DNA of 64,000 nt from a bacterium (GCA_905221105.1 CAJNBW010000005.1:78379-142378), one strand, 5' to 3'. Counted from the first letter of the stretch, positions 47,033-56,240 are shown. Notes: generated by a model from the letters alone, not told the origin. Program-made: numbers and translations.

Positions 47033-48976
47033 GTGTCAAAAAAGGAAATCAATATTAACAATTATAATGATGACGCCATTCAGGTGCTAGAAGGGTTGGA
47101 TGCGGTCCGTAAACGTCCAGGGATGTATATCGGATCGACTGATGGAGCAGGTCTCCATCACCTAGTCTGGGAAATTGTTGACAATGCAGTCGATGAAGCC
47201 TTGTCTGGATTTGGTGACCGTATTGATGTGACCATTAATAAAGACGGCAGTTTAACGGTTCAAGACCATGGTCGTGGGATGCCGACTGGAATGCACGCTA
47301 TGGGAATCCCAACGGTTGAAGTAATCTTTACCATTCTTCATGCCGGAGGAAAATTCGGTCAAGGTGGTTATAAGACATCTGGTGGTCTCCACGGGGTTGG
47401 TTCTTCTGTTGTAAATGCTCTATCTAGTTGGCTGGAGGTTGAAATCACCCGTGATGGTGCAATCTACAAGCAACGTTTTGAAAATGGTGGAAAACCTGTC
47501 ACGACCTTGAAGAAAATCGGTACAGCACCTAAGTCTAAGACAGGTACCAAGGTTACCTTCATGCCGGATGCGACTATCTTTTCTACAACAGACTTTAAGT
47601 ACAATACCATCTCAGAGCGTCTTAATGAGTCAGCCTTTCTTTTAAAAAATGTGACCTTGTCTTTGACGGACAAGCGAACAGATGAAGCGATTGAGTTTCA
47701 TTATGAAAACGGGGTGCAGGACTTTGTGTCCTATCTGAACGAAGACAAGGAAACCTTGACACCTGTTTTGTACTTTGAGGGGGAAGATAATGGTTTCCAA
47801 GTAGAAGTAGCTCTCCAATACAATGATGGATTTTCAGATAACATCTTGTCCTTTGTCAATAACGTTCGTACTAAAGATGGTGGAACGCATGAAACAGGAC
47901 TCAAGTCTGCTATTACTAAGGTTATGAATGACTATGCGCGTAAGACAGGTCTTCTCAAGGAAAAAGATAAAAACCTTGAAGGTTCCGACTATCGTGAGGG
48001 ACTAGCGGCCGTTCTTTCTATCCTTGTTCCTGAAGAACATTTGCAGTTTGAAGGACAAACCAAGGATAAGCTAGGAAGCCCTCTTGCCCGTCCAGTTGTG
48101 GATGGAATTGTGGCTGATAAGTTGACTTTCTTCCTCATGGAAAATGGGGAATTAGCTTCCAATCTTATCCGCAAGGCTATCAAGGCTCGTGATGCTCGCG
48201 AGGCGGCCCGTAAAGCGCGTGATGAAAGCCGAAATGGCAAGAAAAATAAGAAAGACAAGGGCTTGCTTTCTGGTAAGTTAACCCCAGCCCAGTCTAAAAA
48301 TCCTGCTAAGAATGAACTCTATCTAGTTGAGGGGGACTCTGCCGGCGGTTCTGCCAAGCAAGGTCGTGACCGCAAGTTCCAAGCTATCTTGCCTCTTCGA
48401 GGTAAGGTTATCAATACAGCCAAGGCTAAGATGGCGGATATTCTCAAAAATGAAGAAATCAATACCATGATTTATACCATCGGTGCAGGTGTGGGTGCAG
48501 ACTTCTCTATTGAAGATGCCAACTATGACAAGATCATTATCATGACCGATGCAGATACCGACGGTGCCCACATTCAAACACTTCTCTTAACCTTCTTTTA
48601 CCGCTACATGCGTCCGCTAGTTGAGGCGGGACATGTCTATATTGCCCTTCCACCTCTTTACAAGATGTCAAAAGGGAAAGGCAAGAAAGAAGAAGTGGCC
48701 TATGCTTGGACGGATGGAGAACTAGAAGAACTCCGCAAGCAGTTTGGTAAAGGAGCAACACTCCAACGCTACAAAGGTCTTGGTGAGATGAATGCGGACC
48801 AGCTCTGGGAAACAACCATGAACCCAGAAACACGTACTCTTATCCGTGTTACAATCGAAGACTTAGCACGTGCTGAACGCCGCGTCAATGTCCTCATGGG
48901 AGACAAGGTCGAACCACGCCGTAAGTGGATTGAAGATAATGTCAAGTTTACGCTGGAAGAAGCGACGGTGTTTTAA
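47033..48976 (+). CDS. parE: DNA topoisomerase IV subunit B
   Basis: A 647-residue ATPase subunit that decatenates chromosomes with ParC. It has [38 protein letters not shown], the [32 protein letters not shown] and DADTDGAHI. The [24 protein letters not shown] region and the lysine-rich NGKKNKKDKG insert distinguish it from GyrB at 19766. GTG start with AGGAGG upstream. Confidence 0.97.
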   Translation: MSKKEININNYNDDAIQVLEGLDAVRKRPGMYIGSTDGAGLHHLVWEIVDNAVDEALSGFGDRIDVTINKDGSLTVQDHGRGMPTGMHAMGIPTVEVIFTILHAGGKFGQGGYKTSGGLHGVGSSVVNALSSWLEVEITRDGAIYKQRFENGGKPVTTLKKIGTAPKSKTGTKVTFMPDATIFSTTDFKYNTISERLNESAFLLKNVTLSLTDKRTDEAIEFHYENGVQDFVSYLNEDKETLTPVLYFEGEDNGFQVEVALQYNDGFSDNILSFVNNVRTKDGGTHETGLKSAITKVMNDYARKTGLLKEKDKNLEGSDYREGLAAVLSILVPEEHLQFEGQTKDKLGSPLARPVVDGIVADKLTFFLMENGELASNLIRKAIKARDAREAARKARDESRNGKKNKKDKGLLSGKLTPAQSKNPAKNELYLVEGDSAGGSAKQGRDRKFQAILPLRGKVINTAKAKMADILKNEEINTMIYTIGAGVGADFSIEDANYDKIIIMTDADTDGAHIQTLLLTFFYRYMRPLVEAGHVYIALPPLYKMSKGKGKKEEVAYAWTDGELEELRKQFGKGATLQRYKGLGEMNADQLWETTMNPETRTLIRVTIEDLARAERRVNVLMGDKVEPRRKWIEDNVKFTLEEATVF

Positions 48977-49003
48977 GTCGGTCTTTAACGAATGGGTATT
49001 AAC

Positions 49004-49822
49004 ATGAGAACTGAAACAGAAATGCTCGATGTGATTTTAAAAACAGCCAAAACTTTACAAGTCAAAGCTGTCGCTATGTCTGGTTCGCGAGCTTGTCCAA
49101 AAGCTCCAAAAGATGAATTTCAAGACTATGATGTAGTCTATATTGTGGATGATTTGGATAATCTGACGAGTGACCTTTTTTGGTTGGCCTATTTCGGGAA
49201 ACGCATTATCGAGCAAGAAGTTAGTCTTGGTAATCGTCGTCTCTATCTTATGCTTTTTGAAGATGGCAATCGTATCGATTTGACTCTTTGCCCTAAAGAA
49301 TACATTCAAGAATGGGTGGACAGTGAAGCAGGATTCACTGTTTTAGAAGATGAGAAGGGCTTGTTTGAGTCATATTCTCCCAGTCCAAAGCGTTTCTGGA
49401 TACATCCAGCTACTGAGACAGATTTTAAAAATTCCTGCAATGAATTTTGGTGGGTTTCCGCCTATGTAGTCAAGGGAATTTGTCGCCATCAAGTCATCTA
49501 TGCGGCGGATCATCTCTATGGTATTTGTCAACAAGAACTCTTGAAAGTCTTAGCTTGGCAAGTAGCAAGTTATAAGGGAACAGTAGACGTCGGCAAGAAT
49601 TATAAGTATCTTTTTAACTATTTACCCACTGAGAAAGAAAATGAATTCTCAGATTTGCTTGATTTTTCAAGTATAGATAAAATCACTGAGTCTTTATTTG
49701 CTACGATGGAACTTTTTCACCAAGAAGCTCAATCCATTGCTAACAAGATGGACTTTGACTATGATAAAGAAATCGCTGAGAGAATGATTCAGTATGCTGA
49801 GGATAGACTTCTAAATCGCTGA
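49004..49822 (+). CDS. ant: ANT(6)-like aminoglycoside 6-adenylyltransferase homologue
   Basis: A 272-residue nucleotidyltransferase of the streptomycin adenylyltransferase family: MRTETEMLDVILKTA start, nucleotidyl motif GSRACPKAPKDEFQDYDVVYIV (GSR and DYD acidic pair), RLYLMLFEDGNRIDLTLCP (third acid) and FWWVSAYVVKGICR. From memory, an ant gene in the parE-parC interval is typical of S. mitis/S. oralis and marks pneumococcal recombinants. It has no promoter of its own and sits 27 nt after parE. Streptomycin resistance is not implied: it is ~10% shorter than classical ANT(6)-Ia. Confidence 0.88.
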   Translation: MRTETEMLDVILKTAKTLQVKAVAMSGSRACPKAPKDEFQDYDVVYIVDDLDNLTSDLFWLAYFGKRIIEQEVSLGNRRLYLMLFEDGNRIDLTLCPKEYIQEWVDSEAGFTVLEDEKGLFESYSPSPKRFWIHPATETDFKNSCNEFWWVSAYVVKGICRHQVIYAADHLYGICQQELLKVLAWQVASYKGTVDVGKNYKYLFNYLPTEKENEFSDLLDFSSIDKITESLFATMELFHQEAQSIANKMDFDYDKEIAERMIQYAEDRLLNR

Positions 49823-50027
49823 CTAATTTAAAAGATTAAATTACAGAAAGGATAGTTTGGTTGTTTATAGTAACTGAACACCTTTTCTATAAAAAACTAC
49901 TCTACATTCTTTGAAAGGAGTTGAACACGCCCTGAATGCTGTGTGAAAAAGATGAATTTTCTTGTGAGCATGCTTACTTCAAGAATTTTCTATTTTCACT
50001 TGGCATTTTACGGGCTCTGTATCCTAT
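49823..50027 (+). ncRNA. Structured 5' leader of parC (same class as the deoD leader)
   Basis: The last ~90 bases fold as one hairpin: GCCC (49929-49932) with GGGC (50012-50015), AATGC with GCATT (50003-50007), GTGAAAA (49943-49949) with TTTTCAC (49993-49999), TTCTTG with CAAGAA (49980-49985), and a GTGAG-CATG-CTTAC cap. The AGAT opposite TCTA internal loop matches AGAT/CCTA in the deoD leader. No Shine-Dalgarno precedes the parC ATG. A weak TATAGT at 49866-49871 may be the promoter. Confidence 0.6.
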
Positions 50028-52499
50028 ATGAGTAACATTCAAAACATGTCCTTAGAGGACATTATGGGAGAGCGCTTTGGTCGCTACTCCAAGTACATTA
50101 TTCAAGACCGGGCTTTACCAGATATTCGTGATGGATTGAAGCCGGTTCAGCGCCGTATTCTTTATTCGATGAATAAGGATGGCAATACCTTTGACAAGAG
50201 CTACCGTAAATCGGCTAAGTCAGTCGGGAATATCATGGGGAATTTCCACCCACACGGGGATTCTTCTATCTATGATGCCATGGTTCGTATGTCACAGGAC
50301 TGGAAAAATCGTGAGATTTTGGTTGAAATGCACGGTAATAACGGTTCTATGGACGGAGATCCACCTGCGGCCATGCGTTATACCGAGGCTCGTTTGTCTG
50401 AGATTGCAGGCTACCTTCTTCAGGATATCGAGAAAAAGACAGTTCCTTTTGCTTGGAACTTTGACGATACCGAGAAAGAACCAACTGTTTTGCCAGCAGC
50501 CTTTCCAAACCTCTTGGTCAATGGTTCGACTGGGATTTCGGCTGGTTATGCCACAGACATTCCTCCCCATAATTTGGCTGAGGTTATTGATGCTGCTGTT
50601 TATATGATTGACCATCCAACGGCAAAAGTTGACAAACTCATGGAATTCTTGCCTGGGCCAGACTTTCCTACAGGGGCGATTATCCAGGGACGTGATGAAA
50701 TCAAGAAGGCCTATGAAACTGGTAAGGGGCGCGTGGTCGTTCGTTCTAAGACGGAAATTGAAAAGCTAAAAGGTGGTAAGGAACAAATCGTTATCACTGA
50801 GATTCCTTATGAAATCAACAAGGCCAATCTGGTCAAGAAAATCGATGATGTTCGTGTCAATAACAAGGTGGCAGGTATTGCTGAGGTTCGTGATGAGTCT
50901 GACCGTGACGGTCTTCGTATCGCTATTGAGCTCAAGAAAGATGCTAATACAGAGCTCGTTCTTAATTATCTCTTTAAATACACTGACCTACAAATCAACT
51001 ATAACTTTAACATGGTGGCGATTGACAATTTCACGCCTCGTCAGGTTGGGATTGTCCCAATCTTGTCTAGCTATATCGCCCACCGTCGTGAAGTAATTTT
51101 GGCTCGTTCACGCTTTGACAAGGAAAAGGCTGAGAAACGTCTCCATATTGTCGAAGGTTTGATTCGCGTGATTTCAATTTTGGACGAAGTTATTGCCCTT
51201 ATTCGTGCTTCTGAGAATAAGGCTGACGCCAAGGAAAACCTCAAGGTCAGCTATGATTTTACAGAAGAGCAGGCTGAGGCCATCGTTACCTTGCAACTTT
51301 ACCGTTTGACCAATACAGACGTGGTTGTCTTGCAGGAAGAAGAAGCTGAACTTCGTGAAAAGATTGCCATGCTTGCGGCGATTATCGGTGATGAACGAAC
51401 TATGTACAATCTTATGAAGAAAGAACTTCGTGAGGTCAAGAAGAAATTTGCGACACCACGTTTGAGTTCTTTAGAAGACACTGCGAAAGCAATTGAGATT
51501 GATACAGCTAGTCTTATTGCTGAGGAAGATACCTACGTCAGCGTGACCAAGGCAGGTTACATCAAGCGTACCAGTCCACGTTCCTTTGCGGCTTCCACCT
51601 TGGAAGAAATTGGCAAACGTGATGACGATCGTTTGATTTTTGTTCAAGCTGCCAAGACAACTCAACACCTCTTGATGTTCACAAGTCTCGGAAATGTCAT
51701 CTACAGACCAATCCATGAATTAGCAGATATTCGTTGGAAGGACATCGGAGAGCATCTGAGCCAGACCATTACAAACTTTGAAACCAACGAAGAAATCCTT
51801 TATGTGGAAGTAGTGGATCAGTTTGATGATGCGATAACTTACTTTACTGCGACTCGTCTCGGTCAAATCAAGCGTGTAGAACGAAAAGAATTCACTCCGT
51901 GGCGGACCTACAAGTCTAAGTCTGTCAAGTATGCTAAGCTCAAAGACGAGACAGACCAGATTGTAGCAGTAGCTCCGATTAAACTGGATGATGTTCTTTT
52001 GATTAGTCAAAACGGTTACGCCCTTCGTTTCAATATCGAAGAGGTTCCGGTTGTTGGTGCCAAGGCGGCAGGGGTCAAGGCTATGAATCTGAAAGAAGAT
52101 GATGTCCTCCAATCGGCCTTTATCTGTAACACCTCATCCTTCTACCTCTTGACTCAGCGTGGAAGCTTAAAACGTGTTTCTATCGACGAAATTCCAGCAA
52201 CCAGCCGTGCCAAACGAGGACTACAAGTCTTGCGTGAGTTGAAAAACAAACCACATCGAGTCTTCTTGGCTGGAGCAGTTTCAGAGCAAGGTTTCGTTGG
52301 TGATCTCTTTAGTACAGAAGTAGAAGAAAACGATCAAATTCTGCTTGTCCAATCCAATAAAGGAACAATCTATGAAAGCCGATTGCAAGACTTGAATCTG
52401 TCAGAACGAACCAGCAATGGTAGTTTCATCTCTGACACGATTTCAGATGAAGAAGTTTTTGACGCTTATCTTAAAGAGATATTTACAGAAGCCAAATAA
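50028..52499 (+). CDS. parC: DNA topoisomerase IV subunit A
   Basis: An 823-residue cleavage subunit with the catalytic tyrosine 118 (AAMRYTEARL) and six-bladed C-terminal beta-pinwheel. The quinolone-determining region reads HPHGDSSIYDAM: Ser79 and Asp83 are wild type, and Lys137 is present, so no classic resistance change is encoded. ATG at 50028 follows TGTATCCTAT, without a ribosome site. It ends at a terminator. Confidence 0.97.
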   Translation: MSNIQNMSLEDIMGERFGRYSKYIIQDRALPDIRDGLKPVQRRILYSMNKDGNTFDKSYRKSAKSVGNIMGNFHPHGDSSIYDAMVRMSQDWKNREILVEMHGNNGSMDGDPPAAMRYTEARLSEIAGYLLQDIEKKTVPFAWNFDDTEKEPTVLPAAFPNLLVNGSTGISAGYATDIPPHNLAEVIDAAVYMIDHPTAKVDKLMEFLPGPDFPTGAIIQGRDEIKKAYETGKGRVVVRSKTEIEKLKGGKEQIVITEIPYEINKANLVKKIDDVRVNNKVAGIAEVRDESDRDGLRIAIELKKDANTELVLNYLFKYTDLQINYNFNMVAIDNFTPRQVGIVPILSSYIAHRREVILARSRFDKEKAEKRLHIVEGLIRVISILDEVIALIRASENKADAKENLKVSYDFTEEQAEAIVTLQLYRLTNTDVVVLQEEEAELREKIAMLAAIIGDERTMYNLMKKELREVKKKFATPRLSSLEDTAKAIEIDTASLIAEEDTYVSVTKAGYIKRTSPRSFAASTLEEIGKRDDDRLIFVQAAKTTQHLLMFTSLGNVIYRPIHELADIRWKDIGEHLSQTITNFETNEEILYVEVVDQFDDAITYFTATRLGQIKRVERKEFTPWRTYKSKSVKYAKLKDETDQIVAVAPIKLDDVLLISQNGYALRFNIEEVPVVGAKAAGVKAMNLKEDDVLQSAFICNTSSFYLLTQRGSLKRVSIDEIPATSRAKRGLQVLRELKNKPHRVFLAGAVSEQGFVGDLFSTEVEENDQILLVQSNKGTIYESRLQDLNLSERTSNGSFISDTISDEEVFDAYLKEIFTEAK

Positions 52500-52507
52500 G
52501 TGAAATG

Positions 52508-52537
52508 AAGAATCAGTTCTAAGAGCTGGTTCTTTTT
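52508..52537 (+). terminator. Terminator of parC
   Basis: AAGAATCAG and CTGGTTCTT stem followed by T5. Confidence 0.82.
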
Positions 52538-52545
52538 ATTGAAGA

Positions 52546-52599
52546 AATTTTCTGAAAATTACAAAATATACTTGCTATTTTAGAAAAATAGTGTAGAAT
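52546..52599 (+). promoter_or_regulatory. CodY box and ilvE promoter
   Basis: AATTTTCTGAAAATT (52546-52560) is a 15/15 match to the CodY consensus AATTTTCWGAAAATT. It lies 11 bp before TTGCTA (52572-52577), 16 bp, TAGAAT (52594-52599). CodY binding here would repress when branched-chain amino acids are plentiful. Confidence 0.9.
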
Positions 52600-52633
52600 A
52601 AAAGAAATAAGTTTTTAGAATAAGGAGTGGAAT

Positions 52634-53656
52634 ATGACAGTAACGATTGATTGGGAAAACCTTGGTTTCTCCTATATGAAATTACCTTATCGCTATATTG
52701 CTCATTTTAAAAATGGACAATGGAATCAAGGAGAGCTTACAGAGGATGCAACTTTGCATATTTCAGAGTCTTCTCCAAGTCTTCACTATGGCCAACAAGC
52801 ATTTGAAGGTTTGAAAGCTTATCGTACTAAGGATGGTAGTGTTCAACTTTTCCGTCCTGACGAAAATGCTAAACGCCTGCAACGTACTTGTGATCGTCTC
52901 TTGATGCCACAAGTTCCGACAGACATGTTTGTAGAAGCTTGTAAGGCAGTTGTCCGTGCCAATGAAGAATACGTACCACCATATGGAACAGGTGGAACCC
53001 TTTATCTTCGTCCACTTTTGATTGGTGTTGGAGATATTATCGGGGTAAAACCAGCGGAGGAGTACATTTTTACTATCTTTGCTATGCCGGTTGGAAATTA
53101 CTTTAAGGGTGGCTTGGTTCCAACCAACTTCTTGATTCAGGATGAATACGACCGTGCAGCCCCAAATGGTACAGGTGCGGCTAAGGTTGGTGGGAACTAT
53201 GCTGCCAGTCTCTTGCCAGGGAAATTGGCCAAATCACGTCATTTCTCAGATGTTATCTACCTAGACCCTTCAACTCATACAAAGATTGAAGAAGTCGGTT
53301 CAGCTAATTTCTTTGGAATTACAGCTGACAATGAATTTGTAACACCATTGAGTCCATCTATCTTGCCATCTATTACTAAGTATTCTTTGCTTTATTTGGC
53401 AGAACACCGCTTGGGCTTGACTCCTATTGAGGGTGATGTTCCAATTGATAACCTGGATCGTTTTGTAGAGGCAGGTGCTTGTGGTACAGCAGCAGTTATT
53501 TCGCCAATTGGTGGAATTCAACACGGTGATGATTTCCATGTATTCTATAGTGAAACAGAAGTTGGCCCTGTGACTCGTAAACTCTATGATGAATTGACAG
53601 GTATTCAGTTTGGTGATATTGAAGCGCCAGAAGGTTGGATTGTAAAAGTAGATTAA
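52634..53656 (+). CDS. ilvE: Branched-chain amino acid aminotransferase
   Basis: A 340-residue PLP enzyme (class IV fold) making Val, Leu and Ile from their keto acids. It has SLHYGQQAFEGLKAY, PYGTGGTLYLRPLLIG, the PLP lysine in GTGAAKVGGNYAASL, and EEVGSANFFGI. AAGGAG precedes the ATG. Under the perfect CodY box. The peptide-binding lipoprotein follows 22 nt later without a terminator. Confidence 0.96.
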   Translation: MTVTIDWENLGFSYMKLPYRYIAHFKNGQWNQGELTEDATLHISESSPSLHYGQQAFEGLKAYRTKDGSVQLFRPDENAKRLQRTCDRLLMPQVPTDMFVEACKAVVRANEEYVPPYGTGGTLYLRPLLIGVGDIIGVKPAEEYIFTIFAMPVGNYFKGGLVPTNFLIQDEYDRAAPNGTGAAKVGGNYAASLLPGKLAKSRHFSDVIYLDPSTHTKIEEVGSANFFGITADNEFVTPLSPSILPSITKYSLLYLAEHRLGLTPIEGDVPIDNLDRFVEAGACGTAAVISPIGGIQHGDDFHVFYSETEVGPVTRKLYDELTGIQFGDIEAPEGWIVKVD

Positions 53657-53678
53657 AATAAACAAAAGGAGATTTTTG

Positions 53679-55646
53679 ATGAAATCGAAAAAGTGGCTCT
53701 TAACAGCAGGAGTGGTCCTGAGTACAACAGCTCTTTTAGTGGCTTGTGGAAAAGCTGATAAAGAAGCAGATGCACCAACAACATTTTCATATGTCTATGC
53801 AGTAGATCCAGCATCTTTGGACTATAGTATAGCGACTCGTACATCTACAACAGATGTCATCGGGAACGTGGTTGATGGCTTGATGGAAAACGACCAATAC
53901 GGAAATGTTATTCCTTCCTTGGCTGAAGATTGGTCTGTGTCCAAAGATGGTCTGACTTATACCTATAAACTTCGTAAAGGAGTTAAATGGTACACTTCTG
54001 AAGGTGAAGAATATGCAGAAGTAACAGCCCATGACTTTGTGACAGGATTGAAACACGTAGCTGACGGTAAGTCAGACGGTGTCTCTCTCATTCAAAATTC
54101 AATCAAGGGCTTGGATGCCTACATGACTGGTGAAACCAACGATTTCTCTACAGTTGGTGTCAAGGCCTTGGATGATTACACAGTCGAATATACCCTAAAC
54201 AAACCAGAAAGTTTCTGGAACTCTAAAGTAACAACAGCAACGATGTTGCCTGTAAATGAAGAGTTTTTGAAGGCATCAGGTAAAGATTATGGAGCGGTTA
54301 CTCCAGCAGGGATTCTCTACAATGGTCCTTATATCTTGAAGACCTTGACTTCTAAATCGTTGATCGAATACGAGAAAAATCCAAACTACTGGGATAAAGA
54401 AAAGGTAAAAATCGAGAAGATCAAATTGACTTACTATGATGGTTCAGATCAGGAATCGTTGATTCGTAGCTTCTCTTCAGGTGCCTATACGACAGCTCGT
54501 CTCTTCCCAAGTAGCTCAAACTTTGCTTCAACTTTGGAACAATACGGAGATAAAATTACTTATAGCCCACAGGACTCAAGTAGTTATTACTTCACTTTTA
54601 ACGTAAATCGTCAGTCATACAATAAAACTGCGAAAACGAGTGAAGAGCAAAAGACTTCTACTAAAGAAGCTATGCTGAATAAGGACTTCCGTCAGGCTAT
54701 CAACTTTGCCTTCAACCGCCATTCTTATGCTGCCCAGCTAAATGGTGAAGACGGTGCGGACAAGATTATTCGTAACAGTCTCGTTCCTGATAACTTTGTA
54801 CAAGCAGGTGGTAAGAACTTTGGACAAATCGCCCAAGCAGAGTTGGTGAACTATGGTGACCAATGGAAAGGTGTTGAGCTAGTTGATGGCAAGGATTCTA
54901 TCTACAACCCTGACAAGGCTAAAGCAGCCTTTGAAAAAGCTAAGAAAGACTTGGAATCTAAAGGGGTAACCTTCCCAATTCACTTGGATGTCCCAGTTGA
55001 ACAAACAGATACCATCGCCGTTCAACAAAGCAACTCTTTCAAACAGTCTATCGAATCAACTCTTGGTGCTGAAAATGTTGTCATAGATGTTCTTCAAATG
55101 ACAGATAATGAAAAGGAAACTATCACTTCTCAAGCGCGTGTTCCTTCTCAAAAAGACTATGATTTGAACAGTACAGGATGGGCTCCAAGTTATCAAGACC
55201 CAGCCTCTTACTTGAATATCATGGATCCTAAATCAGGCTCTGCCATGAAACACCTTGGTATCACTAAAGGGAAAGATAAGGATGTTGTAGCGAAACTTGG
55301 TTTGGACCAATATAAGAAATTATTGGATGATGCAGATTCAGAAACTACAAATCTTGAAGAACGCTATGAAAAATATGCCAAGGCTCAAGCTTGGTTGACA
55401 GATAGTTCATTATTGATGCCAACAGCCTCATCTGGTGGTTCCCCAGTTGTAAGTAATGTCGTGCCATTCTCAAAACCATACTCACAAGTTGGTATTAAGG
55501 GTGACCCGTATATCTTTAAAGGGATGAAATTGCAAAAAGATATCGTTACAACCAAAGAATATGAAGAAGCACTGAAAAAATGGCAAAAAGAAAAATTGGA
55601 ATCAAACGGTAAGTACCAAAAAGAACTAGAAAAACACATTAAATAA
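53679..55646 (+). CDS. Oligopeptide-binding lipoprotein, AliA/AliB/AmiA family
   Basis: A 655-residue SBP_bac_5 lipoprotein with lipobox LLVAC (Cys23). It has DYSIATRTSTTDVIGNVVDGLMEND, SKDGLTYTYKLRKGVKWYTSEGEEYAEVTAHDFVTGLKH and the STGWAPSYQDPASYLNIMDP region common to pneumococcal Ami/Ali proteins. Length and signal are intact. It captures peptides for the AmiCDEF permease encoded elsewhere. Placed 22 nt after ilvE with AAAGGAG, so likely in the CodY regulon. I recall this locus being degenerate in some pneumococci; here it is whole. Confidence 0.92.
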   Translation: MKSKKWLLTAGVVLSTTALLVACGKADKEADAPTTFSYVYAVDPASLDYSIATRTSTTDVIGNVVDGLMENDQYGNVIPSLAEDWSVSKDGLTYTYKLRKGVKWYTSEGEEYAEVTAHDFVTGLKHVADGKSDGVSLIQNSIKGLDAYMTGETNDFSTVGVKALDDYTVEYTLNKPESFWNSKVTTATMLPVNEEFLKASGKDYGAVTPAGILYNGPYILKTLTSKSLIEYEKNPNYWDKEKVKIEKIKLTYYDGSDQESLIRSFSSGAYTTARLFPSSSNFASTLEQYGDKITYSPQDSSSYYFTFNVNRQSYNKTAKTSEEQKTSTKEAMLNKDFRQAINFAFNRHSYAAQLNGEDGADKIIRNSLVPDNFVQAGGKNFGQIAQAELVNYGDQWKGVELVDGKDSIYNPDKAKAAFEKAKKDLESKGVTFPIHLDVPVEQTDTIAVQQSNSFKQSIESTLGAENVVIDVLQMTDNEKETITSQARVPSQKDYDLNSTGWAPSYQDPASYLNIMDPKSGSAMKHLGITKGKDKDVVAKLGLDQYKKLLDDADSETTNLEERYEKYAKAQAWLTDSSLLMPTASSGGSPVVSNVVPFSKPYSQVGIKGDPYIFKGMKLQKDIVTTKEYEEALKKWQKEKLESNGKYQKELEKHIK

Positions 55647-55651
55647 AGCAG

Positions 55652-55692
55652 AAAAACTCTATATCAGACTTGGAATGATATAGAGTTTTTTC
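55652..55692 (+). terminator. Terminator after the peptide-binding gene
   Basis: A 14-15 bp stem (AAAACTCTATATCA with TGATATAGAGTTTT), nine-base loop, T6. Confidence 0.9.
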
Positions 55693-55745
55693 TTGCTAGT
55701 TTTAGGATTTTCTTGTAAAATAGAAAAAGTGAAGAGAGGTATGAA

Positions 55746-55976
55746 ATGAGTAAGAAAGATAAAAAAATCGAAATTCAAGTAGCAGATGCCAAAATCAATG
55801 TTGGTAAAGATAGTTTTGAAGGTTATACATTGACTATCGGTAAAAAAGTTATCGGAGAAATTGCCGAATTAGACGGACAATTTGCCATCATAAAGAATGG
55901 GAATGTCGATAGTTTTTATAAAAAATTGGAAAAAGCTGTGGAAATTTTGATTGAAAATTATAATTTAGCAAAATAA
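55746..55976 (+). CDS. DUF2969 family protein
   Basis: A 76-residue protein (MSKKDKKIEIQVADAKINVGKDSFEGYTLTIGKKVIGEIAELDGQF) of the lactic-acid-bacteria family DUF2969; function unknown. GAGAGG precedes the ATG; a TGTAAAAT -10 is ~35 nt upstream. It is followed directly by the tRNA promoter. Confidence 0.86.
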   Translation: MSKKDKKIEIQVADAKINVGKDSFEGYTLTIGKKVIGEIAELDGQFAIIKNGNVDSFYKKLEKAVEILIENYNLAK

Positions 55977-55979
55977 GTC

Positions 55980-56008
55980 TTGTTTTTTTGAAATTTTCAT
56001 GATATAAT
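55980..56008 (+). promoter_or_regulatory. Promoter of the tRNA-Tyr/tRNA-Gln pair
   Basis: TTGTTT (55980-55985), 17 bp, TATAAT (56003-56008) with TGA before the -10. It overlaps the last bases of the DUF2969 gene region. Confidence 0.85.
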
Positions 56009-56025
56009 AGTCCATGTTGATTGTA

Positions 56026-56106
56026 GGAGAGATAGCGAAGAGGCTAAACGCGGCGGACTGTAAATCCGCTCCTTCGGGTTCGGGGGTTCGAATCCCTCTC
56101 TCTCCA
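56026..56106 (+). tRNA. tRNA-Tyr (GTA)
   Basis: An 81-nt tRNA: 7-bp acceptor stem GGAGAGA/TCTCTCC, anticodon GTA (56060-56062), long class II variable arm (CTCCTTCGGGTTCGG region) and GTTCGAATC T-loop. CCA is not encoded (TTTC follows the discriminator A). Confidence 0.97.
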
Positions 56107-56115
56107 TTTCATCAA

Positions 56116-56187
56116 TGGGGTATAGCCAAGCGGTAAGGCAAGGGACTTTGACTCCCTCATGCGTTGGTTCGAATCCAGCTACCCCAG
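56116..56187 (+). tRNA. tRNA-Gln (TTG)
   Basis: A 72-nt tRNA: acceptor TGGGGTA/TACCCCA, anticodon TTG in CTTTGAC, and GGTTCGAATCC T-arm. CCA is not encoded. Nine bases after tRNA-Tyr; same transcript. Confidence 0.97.
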
Positions 56188-56240
56188 TTCTTAGGTAATG
56201 ATCAAGATAAAAAGCAAAATATCTTAGGGTATTTTATTTT

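Noticed and set aside
49004..49822. Mobile streptomycin-resistance cassette
   Set aside because: No insertion sequence, integrase, repeats or GC shift around it, and the protein is divergent from acquired ANT(6)-Ia.
50179..50607. 142-codon open frame inside parC on the same strand
   Set aside because: Frame shadow of parC; arginine/leucine-rich translation with no domain.
53300..53665. 121-codon antisense frame at the end of ilvE
   Set aside because: Mirror of strongly conserved ilvE codons; composition (Asn/Ile/Cys-rich) is not protein-like.
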